Notes under the pieces: generated by a model
Seen by the model: the letters and a program-made list of their open reading frames with translations, nothing else
Database searches by the model: none
Told to the model about the DNA's origin: nothing
Part shown: in pieces, positions 25,899-32,418 of the stretch
Numbering within the stretch: the first letter of the stretch is position 1
Layout: every line of letters begins with the position of its first letter
Assembly (NCBI RefSeq): GCF_001748365.1
Contig: NZ_BDHH01000021.1
Location: 50,256-82,673 of the forward strand
Length of the DNA stretch: 32,418 nucleotides
Source of the DNA: Fusibacter sp. 3D3
GTDB taxonomy: Bacteria; Bacillota; Clostridia; Peptostreptococcales; Acidaminobacteraceae
Direction: 5' to 3'
Position numbers and translations under genes: made by a program

Positions 25899-26210
25899 TT
25901 AGTCTATTACTTCACCTGTTTTCACAGATACTCTTACCTTTTGTCCATTCTCTAATAATTTAGAAGCTAATCTTGTACCACCTTTAGCTTTTGTATCATA
26001 ATAAAGTACATTAGAGACATGAATCGGTGCTTCTTTGTGGATTCTTCCACCTTGCTGTACTTTCGCAGAAGGTTTTTGATGTTTAGTCGCCATGTTGACA
26101 TTTTCAACAATAATTCTATCCGTCTTTGGATTAGCGCTTAACACTTTGCCTTTTTTGCCTTTATCTTTCCCAGCAATTACGATAACTGTATCGCCTTTTT
26201 TAATATGCAT
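25899..26210 (-). CDS. rplX: 50S ribosomal protein L24
   Basis: 103 residues. An N-terminal KOW motif (MHIKKGDTVIVIAGKDKGKK) is followed by VENVNMATKHQKPSAKVQQG. L24 begins large-subunit assembly at the 5' end of 23S rRNA. ATG start, 17 bases after rplN. Confidence 0.98.
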   Translation of the reverse strand: MHIKKGDTVIVIAGKDKGKKGKVLSANPKTDRIIVENVNMATKHQKPSAKVQQGGRIHKEAPIHVSNVLYYDTKAKGGTRLASKLLENGQKVRVSVKTGEVID

Positions 26211-26227
26211 TACTACACCTCCTAAGT

Positions 26228-26596
26228 TTAAAGAACTTCTGGAGCTAGAGAAACGATTTTCATAAACTTCTTGTCTCTTAACTCTCTAGCAACTGGTCCG
26301 AAGATACGAGTTCCCATTGGAGATAGATCATCTTTTATAATTACTGCAGCGTTTTCGTCGAATTTGACGTAACTACCATCAGGTCTTCTTAAACCATAGT
26401 TGCTTCTAACTATAACAGCTTTAACGACGTCACCCTTCTTGACAACTCCGCCAGGTGTTGCATTTTTAACGCTCGCTACTATAACATCTCCGATATTACC
26501 GTATTTTCTCTTTGAACCACCTAATACACGGATACAAAGTATTTCTTTCGCGCCAGAGTTATCAGCAACTTTTAAACGAGTTTCGTTTTGGATCAT
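26228..26596 (-). CDS. rplN: 50S ribosomal protein L14
   Basis: 122 residues: [37 protein letters not shown] and the C-terminal [21 protein letters not shown]14 forms a bridge to the small subunit. ATG start, 25 bases after rpsQ. Confidence 0.98.
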   Translation of the reverse strand: MIQNETRLKVADNSGAKEILCIRVLGGSKRKYGNIGDVIVASVKNATPGGVVKKGDVVKAVIVRSNYGLRRPDGSYVKFDENAAVIIKDDLSPMGTRIFGPVARELRDKKFMKIVSLAPEVL

Positions 26597-26621
26597 GCTT
26601 TTTTCCTCCTCTTAGCTAAAT

Positions 26622-26876
26622 CTACTTAGCTTTTTCAACGATTTCAACTAGTCTCCATCTTTTATCTCTGCTAAGTGGTCTAGTTTCCATAATTCTTACT
26701 TTATCACCTATACCACATTGATTATTTTCATCATGTGCTTTAAATTTCTTTGTTCTTTTAACTCTTTTTCCATAGAGTGGATGGCGAATGAAGTCTTCTA
26801 CTGTAACGACGATTGTTTTATCCATCTTATCGCTTGTAACGTATCCGACTCTTAGTTTTCTTCTTCCTCTTTCCAC
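26622..26876 (-). CDS. rpsQ: 30S ribosomal protein S17
   Basis: 84 residues of OB fold: [38 protein letters not shown] and [20 protein letters not shown]. The start codon is GTG at 26876 after AAGGAGG. It is 17 bases after rpmC. Confidence 0.98.
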   Translation of the reverse strand: MERGRRKLRVGYVTSDKMDKTIVVTVEDFIRHPLYGKRVKRTKKFKAHDENNQCGIGDKVRIMETRPLSRDKRWRLVEIVEKAK

Positions 26877-26893
26877 AGGGTAACCTCCTTCGC

Positions 26894-27088
26894 TTATGCT
26901 TTGATCTCTCTAGCTCTTAAGATCGTTTTAGCACGCGCAATGTCCTTTTTTATAGCTTTAATCTGCATAGGATTATCTAATTGCCCAGTTGCTAATTGGA
27001 ATCTTAAGTTGAAGAGCTCATTTTTCAACTCGACAATTTTATCATTTAATTCTTGTGAAGTCATTTCTATAATTTTGTTTGCTTTCAA
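26894..27088 (-). CDS. rpmC: 50S ribosomal protein L29
   Basis: 64 residues from a TTG at 27088. The open frame extends further upstream over rplP, but the normal family start ([17 protein letters not shown]) fits this TTG, which lies one base after the rplP TAA with an AGGGTGGTG site. GTG codons at 27100 and 27097 are alternatives. [20 protein letters not shown] is diagnostic. L29 is at the tunnel exit and helps dock trigger factor and SRP. Confidence 0.93.
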   Translation of the reverse strand: MKANKIIEMTSQELNDKIVELKNELFNLRFQLATGQLDNPMQIKAIKKDIARAKTILRAREIKA

Positions 27089-27089
27089 C

Positions 27090-27521
27090 TTATTCACCAC
27101 CCTTTTCGATAGCGTCTTCCTTCTTAACGAATTTACACTTGATTGGTAATTTGTTTGCTGCAAGTCTCATTGCTTCTCTTGCAATCTCTTCGTCTACTCC
27201 AGAAAGTTCGAACATCACTCTACCTGGTTTAACAACTGCTACCCAGTATTCAGGGGAACCTTTACCAGCACCCATACGTGTTTCAGCAGGTTTTTGTGTT
27301 ACCGGCTTATGAGGGAAAATTTTAATCCAAACTTTACCGCTTCTTTTCATTTTTCTATTCATAGCAATTCTGGCTGCTTCAATTTGGTTTGCTGTAATCC
27401 AAGCAGGCTCCATAGCAACTAAACCGTAATCTCCGTAAGTCACTGTGTTCCCTTTTTGAGCAGTACCCGACATTCTACCTCTGTGAACTCTACGGCGTTT
27501 TACTCTTTTAGGCATTAACAT
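27090..27521 (-). CDS. rplP: 50S ribosomal protein L16
   Basis: 143 residues from the ATG at 27521 ([17 protein letters not shown], the family start). A longer frame begins seven codons earlier inside the AGGAGG region. [20 protein letters not shown] and [19 protein letters not shown] are standard. L16 contacts the A-site tRNA elbow. It overlaps nothing and is one base from rpmC. Confidence 0.97.
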   Translation of the reverse strand: MLMPKRVKRRRVHRGRMSGTAQKGNTVTYGDYGLVAMEPAWITANQIEAARIAMNRKMKRSGKVWIKIFPHKPVTQKPAETRMGAGKGSPEYWVAVVKPGRVMFELSGVDEEIAREAMRLAANKLPIKCKFVKKEDAIEKGGE

Positions 27522-27554
27522 ATGGTAGTTGCCTCCTTTCACAAAACTTTCTTA

Positions 27555-28319
27555 TTAATTATCGTTATTTCTTGGCTTTCTTGGTCCTCTGTTTTGGCCA
27601 CCTTGAGCAGGTCTGTTGCCTCTTTGTGGGCGTTTGTCAGTTACTTTTCTAGCTTCTTTTCTTCTGAGTCTAGTTTCTTCACTAACGCTTGGTAAAATCT
27701 CGCCTTTGTTAATCCAAACTTTTACGCCGATTTTGCCGTATGTTGTATCTGCTTCTGCAAATCCATAGTCAATATCAGCTCTAAGTGTAGACAAAGGTAC
27801 ATTGCCTTCAGAATAACCTTCAGTTCTTGCCATCTCAGCGCCGCCTAAACGACCAGATGTTTGAACTTTGATACCTTCTGCGCCAGACTTGATAGATCTT
27901 CCAATAACTTGTTTCATTGCTCTTCTGAACGAAACACGTTTTTCTAATGAAAAAGCTACGTTTTCTGCAACTAACTGAGCATCTAAATCAATATTGTCAA
28001 CTTCTGAAATATCTAATTGAATCGATTTTTTCGTCAATTTCTCAAGTTCTTCTCTTAATACTTTGATGTTTTCTCCGCCTTTACCAACAACCATACCTGG
28101 TTTAGCCGTGAATACATTGATATGAACTTTATCATTTGCCGCTCTGTCAATGTAGATTCTTGAAATACCTGCTGTAAAAAGTCTACCTTTTACATGCTTT
28201 CTGATTTCGAAATCTTCGATTAATAAATCTGCGAAGTTTCTTTTATTTGCATACCATTTTGAGTCCCAATCTTTGATGACTCCAACTCTGAGTCCGTGTG
28301 GGCTAACTTTTTGACCCAT
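27555..28319 (-). CDS. rpsC: 30S ribosomal protein S3, with a long basic tail
   Basis: 254 residues, about 30 longer than usual. [20 protein letters not shown] opens the protein, the KH domain is [19 protein letters not shown], and [18 protein letters not shown] is in the C-terminal domain. The last 35 or so residues ([20 protein letters not shown] and after) are a Gly/Arg/Asn-rich extension. S3 lies at the mRNA entry and has helicase activity with S4 and S5. ATG start. Confidence 0.98.
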   Translation of the reverse strand: MGQKVSPHGLRVGVIKDWDSKWYANKRNFADLLIEDFEIRKHVKGRLFTAGISRIYIDRAANDKVHINVFTAKPGMVVGKGGENIKVLREELEKLTKKSIQLDISEVDNIDLDAQLVAENVAFSLEKRVSFRRAMKQVIGRSIKSGAEGIKVQTSGRLGGAEMARTEGYSEGNVPLSTLRADIDYGFAEADTTYGKIGVKVWINKGEILPSVSEETRLRRKEARKVTDKRPQRGNRPAQGGQNRGPRKPRNNDN

Positions 28320-28335
28320 TCAGTGCACCCTCCTT

Positions 28336-28671
28336 TTACTCTTTTTCCGCGACTACTACGCCAACATGACTAGATCTTCTAAGAATAGGATTTGCTCTCC
28401 CCATAGATCCAGCGTTCCATCTTTTTAATGTAGGGCCTTGATTTGCGTAAATTTCTTTTACGATTAAAGCTTCTACATCCATGTGATGATTGTTCTCAGC
28501 ATTTGCAATCGCTGAATTTAAGACTTTTAAAAATATCTCTGCACCTTTTCTAGGTGTGAATTTTAAAATTGATTGTGCTTCTTTAACATTTTTTCCTCTC
28601 ACTAAATCAGCAATTGGCTTCATTTTGCGAGGAGAAATTCTTACGTGCTTAGCTTCCGCTCTAGCTTGCAT
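28336..28671 (-). CDS. rplV: 50S ribosomal protein L22
   Basis: 111 residues: KHVRISPRKMKPIADLVRGK and a beta-hairpin segment with YANQGPTLKRWNAGSMGRAN, the loop that lines the exit tunnel and bears macrolide-related changes in other species. The GRAN segment looks normal. ATG start, 17 bases before rpsC. Confidence 0.98.
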   Translation of the reverse strand: MQARAEAKHVRISPRKMKPIADLVRGKNVKEAQSILKFTPRKGAEIFLKVLNSAIANAENNHHMDVEALIVKEIYANQGPTLKRWNAGSMGRANPILRRSSHVGVVVAEKE

Positions 28672-28700
28672 TCTGATGGCCTCCTTTCGGATTATTACGT

Positions 28701-28973
28701 TTATTTACTCTTCTTATCGCCTGCATGTCCTCTAAAAGTTCTAGTAGGCGCGAATTCACCTAATTTATGTCCGATCATATCTTCCGTAACGTAAACAGGA
28801 ATATGTTTTCTTCCATCGTGAACTGCGATAGTATGACCAACCATTTGTGGGAAAATAGTTGATGATCTCGACCAAGTTTTTAAAACTTTCTTTTCACTGT
28901 TCGAGTTCATTGTTTCTATTTTTTTCAAAAGGCCTTTATGGACAAAAGGTCCTTTCTTAAGAGATCTTCCCAT
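28701..28973 (-). CDS. rpsS: 30S ribosomal protein S19
   Basis: 90 residues: [40 protein letters not shown] and [19 protein letters not shown], all diagnostic. S19 is in the 30S head with S13. ATG start with AGGAGG. Confidence 0.98.
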   Translation of the reverse strand: MGRSLKKGPFVHKGLLKKIETMNSNSEKKVLKTWSRSSTIFPQMVGHTIAVHDGRKHIPVYVTEDMIGHKLGEFAPTRTFRGHAGDKKSK

Positions 28974-29006
28974 GATCTGTCCTCCTTTCAGATTTAAGAA
29001 CTAAAA

Positions 29007-29837
29007 TTATTTCTTTCTAGCAGAAACAATATATTTGTTCGAATGTTTGTTTTTCTTTCTTGTCTTGTAACCAAGAGCTGGTTTACCCCAAGGTGTAACT
29101 GGATTTGGTCTACCAATAGGTGATTTACCTTCACCACCACCGTGAGGGTGATCGTTAGGGTTCATTACAGATCCTCTGACAGTTGGTCTAATACCCATAT
29201 GTCTTTTCTTACCTGCTTTACCTACAGTGATGTTTTCATGGTCGATATTACCGACTTGACCCACTGTTGCTCTACACTCTTTTCTCACGTATCTCGTTTC
29301 ACCAGATGGCAATCTCAAAAGTGCATTTTTACCTTCTTTGGCCATTAATTGAGCAGAATTACCTGCAGATCTAACCAATTGACCGCCTTTGCCAGCTTTC
29401 ATCTCAATATTGTGAACGATCGTACCAACTGGCATATTCATAAGTGGCATTGCATTGCCCACTTTGATATCCACTTGATCACCAGATACGACAACATCGC
29501 CAACTTTTAAACCGTTTGGATGAAGGATATATCTTTTTTCGCCATCAGCATATGATAAAAGTGCAATGTTTGCGCTTCTATTCGGATCATATTCAACCGC
29601 TTCTACCTTTGCAGGTACATCGTCCTTTAATCTCTTGAAATCAATGATTCTATATTTCTTAGTCGCTCCGCCACCTCTATGACGCACAGTGATTTTACCT
29701 TGATTATTTCTACCAGAATGCTTTTTAAGGGTTACAAGCAATGCTTTTTCTGGTTGTTTTTTAGTAATTTCTTCAAATGTTGACACTGTCATTTGTCTTA
29801 GAGCAGGTGAAGTCGGTTTAAAGCCTCTAATTCCCAT
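29007..29837 (-). CDS. rplB: 50S ribosomal protein L2
   Basis: 276 residues. The C-terminal [18 protein letters not shown] holds the conserved histidine near the peptidyl-transferase region. The start [20 protein letters not shown] and [18 protein letters not shown] are standard. ATG start, 24 bases after rplW. Confidence 0.99.
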   Translation of the reverse strand: MGIRGFKPTSPALRQMTVSTFEEITKKQPEKALLVTLKKHSGRNNQGKITVRHRGGGATKKYRIIDFKRLKDDVPAKVEAVEYDPNRSANIALLSYADGEKRYILHPNGLKVGDVVVSGDQVDIKVGNAMPLMNMPVGTIVHNIEMKAGKGGQLVRSAGNSAQLMAKEGKNALLRLPSGETRYVRKECRATVGQVGNIDHENITVGKAGKKRHMGIRPTVRGSVMNPNDHPHGGGEGKSPIGRPNPVTPWGKPALGYKTRKKNKHSNKYIVSARKK

Positions 29838-29861
29838 GGTTTTACCTCCTTCGAGTTTTTA

Positions 29862-30152
29862 TTACATACCTTCAAAGAATTCGATAGTTTTGCTATCTGC
29901 AGTTAATTTTACGATTGCTTTTTTCCAGCTTCTAGTATAGCCTTCGTTTCTGCCTTGTCTCTTCAATTTTCCTGGCACATTTAAAGTATTTACTTTCTCT
30001 ACTTTAACGCCGAAAACTTCTTCTACTGCTTTTCTAATTTGTGTTTTATTAGCACCTTTTTGCACTTCAAATGTGTACTTTCTATCTGCAGCTTGCATCA
30101 TAGAATTTTCTGTAACGATTGGCTTAATGATAATATCGTAAGAGGTTCTCAT
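29862..30152 (-). CDS. rplW: 50S ribosomal protein L23
   Basis: 96 residues: [40 protein letters not shown] and [21 protein letters not shown]23 is the main dock for trigger factor and SRP at the tunnel exit. Its ATG shares one base with the rplD stop (TAATG). Confidence 0.98.
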   Translation of the reverse strand: MRTSYDIIIKPIVTENSMMQAADRKYTFEVQKGANKTQIRKAVEEVFGVKVEKVNTLNVPGKLKRQGRNEGYTRSWKKAIVKLTADSKTIEFFEGM

Positions 30153-30778
30153 TACGCGTACACCTCCTCAAATTTCTCGATTGCACTCTTAGTCACAACA
30201 AAGTAGTCATGATTTAAGATTTCATATACATTGATCTGTCCAACAAATGAAGCTTGAACGCCTTCAATGTTGCTTGCTGATCTTACTAAAACATCGTCTT
30301 TGCAACAAGTTACAAATAAAGATTTTTTACCAGCTACTTTTAAGTTGTCTAAAACTTTAAGCATCTCTTTTGTTTTTGGTGAGCTTAAAGCAAACTCATC
30401 AATCACGATGACTTCATTGTCTCTTACTTTAGCACTTAACGCTGATTTAAGCGCAAGTCTTCTCATTTTCTTAGGCAATGAATATCTGTAACTTCTTGGT
30501 TTTGGTGCAAACGCCACGCCACCACCAATATAGTGAGGTGCTCTGATTGTACCTTGTCTTGCATTACCAGTTCCTTTTTGTCTAAATGGCTTTTTGCCAC
30601 CGCCTCTTACTTCCGCTCTTGTTTTAGCAGATTGAGTACCTTGTCTTTGATTTGCTAAGTAGTTCTTAACAACTTCATGCATTACAGGTATATTTGGCTC
30701 TATTCCGAAAATAGTTTCATTTAACTCTATTTCACTGACCTTTTGTCCCGAAATGTTTAATACGTCTAATTTAGGCAC
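30152..30778 (-). CDS. rplD: 50S ribosomal protein L4
   Basis: 208 residues from a GTG at 30778 ([18 protein letters not shown]). The longer frame begins with ATG inside AAAGGAGG and is rejected because that is the ribosome site itself, seven bases before the [23 protein letters not shown] and the loop to [20 protein letters not shown] are diagnostic; the loop lines the tunnel. In E. coli L4 represses the S10 operon. Confidence 0.96.
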   Translation of the reverse strand: MPKLDVLNISGQKVSEIELNETIFGIEPNIPVMHEVVKNYLANQRQGTQSAKTRAEVRGGGKKPFRQKGTGNARQGTIRAPHYIGGGVAFAPKPRSYRYSLPKKMRRLALKSALSAKVRDNEVIVIDEFALSSPKTKEMLKVLDNLKVAGKKSLFVTCCKDDVLVRSASNIEGVQASFVGQINVYEILNHDYFVVTKSAIEKFEEVYA

Positions 30779-30802
30779 TGTGCTTCCTCCTTTCATCAGC
30801 TA

Positions 30803-31435
30803 TTATTTTATTGCTTTAACAGCTTTTCTAATCACGATTTGACCGCCTTTTGGTCCTGGCACTGCACCTTTAACCAATAAGAGATTTCTTTCGAGATCCA
30901 CTTTTACAACTTCAAGGTTTAAAACCGTAACTTGTTCATTACCCATTCTACCTGCCATTGGCATACCTTTAACAACTCTAGCTGGGTAAGATGCTGCACC
31001 AATCGAACCTGGACCTCTATGGAATTTAGAACCATGAGTTTCAGGACCTCTTGATTTGTTGTGTCTTTTAATAAGACCAGCAGTTCCTTTACCTTTAGAA
31101 GTGCCTGTTACATCAACCATTTGACCTTCTTCAAAAATGTCAGCTTTGATTTCTTGTTTCACTTCGAAGCCTTCAGTTGATTCAACTCTGAACTCTTTTA
31201 AAGATTTTCTGTAAGGAACACCTGCTTTGTCAAAATGTCCTTTTTTAGGTTTGTTCACGTGTTTGTCTTTAACTACACCTGAAGCAACCTGAACTGCGTT
31301 GTAACCATCTGTTTCTACAGTTTTAATTTGAGTTACTGCCATAGGCTGAACTTCAACAACTGTTACAGGTGTTACAATGCCTGCTTCATTAAATACTTGG
31401 GTCATACCGATTTTTTTACCGATAATTCCTACCAT
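30803..31435 (-). CDS. rplC: 50S ribosomal protein L3
   Basis: 210 residues from the ATG at 31435 ([19 protein letters not shown]); a GTG three codons earlier is inside [28 protein letters not shown] and [20 protein letters not shown] are standard. L3 reaches the peptidyl-transferase centre. The 98-base gap before it contains a small perfect stem, GATTAC-loop-GTAATC (31465-31481). Confidence 0.97.
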   Translation of the reverse strand: MVGIIGKKIGMTQVFNEAGIVTPVTVVEVQPMAVTQIKTVETDGYNAVQVASGVVKDKHVNKPKKGHFDKAGVPYRKSLKEFRVESTEGFEVKQEIKADIFEEGQMVDVTGTSKGKGTAGLIKRHNKSRGPETHGSKFHRGPGSIGAASYPARVVKGMPMAGRMGNEQVTVLNLEVVKVDLERNLLLVKGAVPGPKGGQIVIRKAVKAIK

Positions 31436-31533
31436 GCCTTGCACCTCCTAATAATTTTACAGCGGATTACCTTCTGTAATCATACTAAAAAATCAGGTTT
31501 ATCTATTTAAACCGAAATCTTAGTTTCTAATTC

Positions 31534-31845
31534 TTAAAGCTTAATTTCTACATCTACGCCTGCAGGTAATTCAAGCTTCATAAGAGCGTCAACTGTCTTT
31601 TGTTGCGGATTTAAAATGTCAATGAGTCTTTTGTGCGTTCTGATTTCAAACTGCTCTCTAGAATCCTTGTATTTATGAACCGCTCTTAAGATTGTGATGA
31701 TCTCTTTTTTTGTTGGCAATGGAATTGGTCCAGCCACATCTGCTCCTGTTAACTTTGCTGCTTCAACAATTTTTTGAGCCGTGTTGTCAAGGATTTTGTG
31801 ATCAAATGATTTTAATCTGATTCTAATTTTTTGCTTGTTAGCCAT
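31534..31845 (-). CDS. rpsJ: 30S ribosomal protein S10
   Basis: 103 residues: [40 protein letters not shown] and the loop [19 protein letters not shown]10 is also NusE, the partner of NusB and NusG in transcription-translation coupling. ATG start with AAGGAGG 10 bases upstream. It is the first gene of the S10 cluster, after a leader with a short reading frame. Confidence 0.98.
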   Translation of the reverse strand: MANKQKIRIRLKSFDHKILDNTAQKIVEAAKLTGADVAGPIPLPTKKEIITILRAVHKYKDSREQFEIRTHKRLIDILNPQQKTVDALMKLELPAGVDVEIKL

Positions 31846-31863
31846 TGTTTAACCTCCTTCTTT

Positions 31864-31959
31864 TTATCGTACGTTGACTGCGATCATACGACCGAGTACT
31901 TCGTCGTCCACTGCGCCGGGTGTTTCACCTTTGAATGAAAAAACAAACTCGTCGCCCAT
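31864..31959 (-). CDS. Possible 31-residue leader peptide upstream of rpsJ
   Basis: ATG at 31959 to TAA at 31864 gives MGDEFVFSFKGETPGAVDDE then VLGRMIAVNVR. The frame can also be read 11 codons upstream (from after a TGA) without a start. It is richer in G and C than its surroundings and ends 18 bases before rpsJ, around the rpsJ ribosome site. No good Shine-Dalgarno site serves the ATG (GGAG is 17 bases away). I recognise no family; it may be chance, a leader peptide or a remnant. Confidence 0.3.
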   Translation of the reverse strand: MGDEFVFSFKGETPGAVDDEVLGRMIAVNVR

Positions 31960-32039
31960 ATCGCGTATGGACAATTCTCCATGGAAATTCTCTCACAGTA
32001 TAAGTAACTTTCCACTTCATCGCATTAGTGCACCAGTAT

Positions 32040-32068
32040 AGTATACAATAACCCCTCGCATAATGCAA
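32040..32068 (-). promoter_or_regulatory. Possible promoter of the S10 cluster
   Basis: TTGCAT (32063-32068), 17 bases, TATACT (32040-32045) on the minus strand. It overlaps the tuf stem-loop; the -35 box is part of the stem. A leader of about 190 bases to rpsJ would result. A second TATACT occurs at 32035-32040, out of good spacing. Confidence 0.45.
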
Positions 32069-32077
32069 GGGGTTATT
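32047..32077 (-). terminator. Stem-loop after tuf
   Basis: AATAACCCCT (32047-32056) pairs with AGGGGTTATT (32068-32077), and the inner GCA/TGC extends it past one mismatch. The flank on the minus strand (GTATACTATAC) is not a T-run, so termination may be partial, letting tuf transcripts enter the S10 cluster. It lies 53 bases after the tuf stop. Confidence 0.65.
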
Positions 32078-32130
32078 TGCAAAGTCAATTATTAACTTTT
32101 TGTAAACATCAACAATTCTAATACAAGCTC

Positions 32131-32418
32131 TTATTGAGTAATTTTATTAACGTTACCAGAACCTACTGTTCTACCACCTTCACGAATTGAGAATTTTACA
32201 CCCTCTTCTATCGCGATTGGTGAAATAAGTTCGATGTTCATTTCAATGTTGTCACCAGGCATACACATTTCTACGCCATCTGGTAAGCTTACAGAACCTG
32301 TTACATCTGTTGTTCTGAAGAAGAACTGTGGTCTATAGCCTTTGAAGAACGGCGTATGTCTTCCACCCTCTTCTTTTGTAAGAACGTATACTTGCGCTTC
32401 AAATTTAGTATGTGGCTT
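32131..32418 (-). CDS. tuf: Elongation factor Tu, C-terminal 95 residues (partial)
   Basis: Only the C-terminal part (domain 3) is in the window; the gene enters from the right edge. It reads [40 protein letters not shown] and ends [20 protein letters not shown] with TAA at 32131. EF-Tu delivers aminoacyl-tRNA to the ribosome. Its position before rpsJ is the usual one in Firmicutes. Confidence 0.98.
   Translation of the reverse strand, partial: KPHTKFEAQVYVLTKEEGGRHTPFFKGYRPQFFFRTTDVTGSVSLPDGVEMCMPGDNIEMNIELISPIAIEEGVKFSIREGGRTVGSGNVNKITQ

Noticed and set aside
26894-27163. L29 with an 89-residue reading.
   Set aside because: The additional 25 residues overlap the end of rplP and have no family match; the TTG at 27088 fits the family start.
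1-32418. tRNA, rRNA or CRISPR features.
   Set aside because: None was recognised on either strand by eye; a covariance search could still find small RNAs.

Overview
The window is about 32.4 kb of AT-rich chromosome from a Firmicute, most likely of class Clostridia. The evidence is the ribosomal order tuf-S10-spc-alpha-ecfA1A2T-truA-rplM-rpsI, a KOW gene between map and infA, rpsD placed inside the alpha operon, zinc-type S14 and L36, and strong AGGAGG ribosome sites. Nearly every gene reads on the minus strand.

Right part (11.79-32.42 kb). This is the translation superoperon, read leftwards: the 3' end of tuf, then S10, L3, L4, L23, L2, S19, L22, S3, L16, L29, S17, L14, L24, L5, S14, S8, L6, L18, S5, L30, L15, secY, adk, map, a KOW protein, infA, L36, S13, S11, S4, rpoA and L17. 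Two stem-loops end it. A second unit follows with the ECF vitamin-transporter module (two ATPases and EcfT) and truA. A third unit, rplM-rpsI, has its own strong promoter and a two-hairpin leader. L36 and L30 are short genes recovered by hand. Many start codons are TTG or GTG, and several starts were placed downstream of the longest ORF because the Shine-Dalgarno site lies inside that ORF.

Middle part (7.8-11.75 kb). This is an accessory patch of relics and small secreted or membrane proteins: an IS200 with its translation-blocking leader, a plus-strand C-terminal relic resembling an IS1634-type transposase, a secreted protein with a hydrophobic segment followed by a three-helix membrane protein (bacteriocin/immunity-like layout), a frameshifted IS66 orfA with one surviving end, a RHA/WNA/AHE-motif protein starting exactly at the IS66 break, an anchored small protein, and two copies of a 29-base hairpin repeat.

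Left part (0-7.8 kb). A PadR regulator and its membrane partner lie upstream of a 240-base block with at least eight DnaA-box-like sequences, three of them perfect TTATCCACA, although no dnaA or dnaN is present. Next come a predicted operon (GH18 surface hydrolase, small membrane protein, COG2509 FAD protein), an NSS-family sodium symporter, and an IS200/IS605 element with intact-looking tnpA and deleted tnpB. No rRNA, tRNA or CRISPR array was seen. The DnaA-box block and the secreted/membrane protein pair are the most interesting observations.
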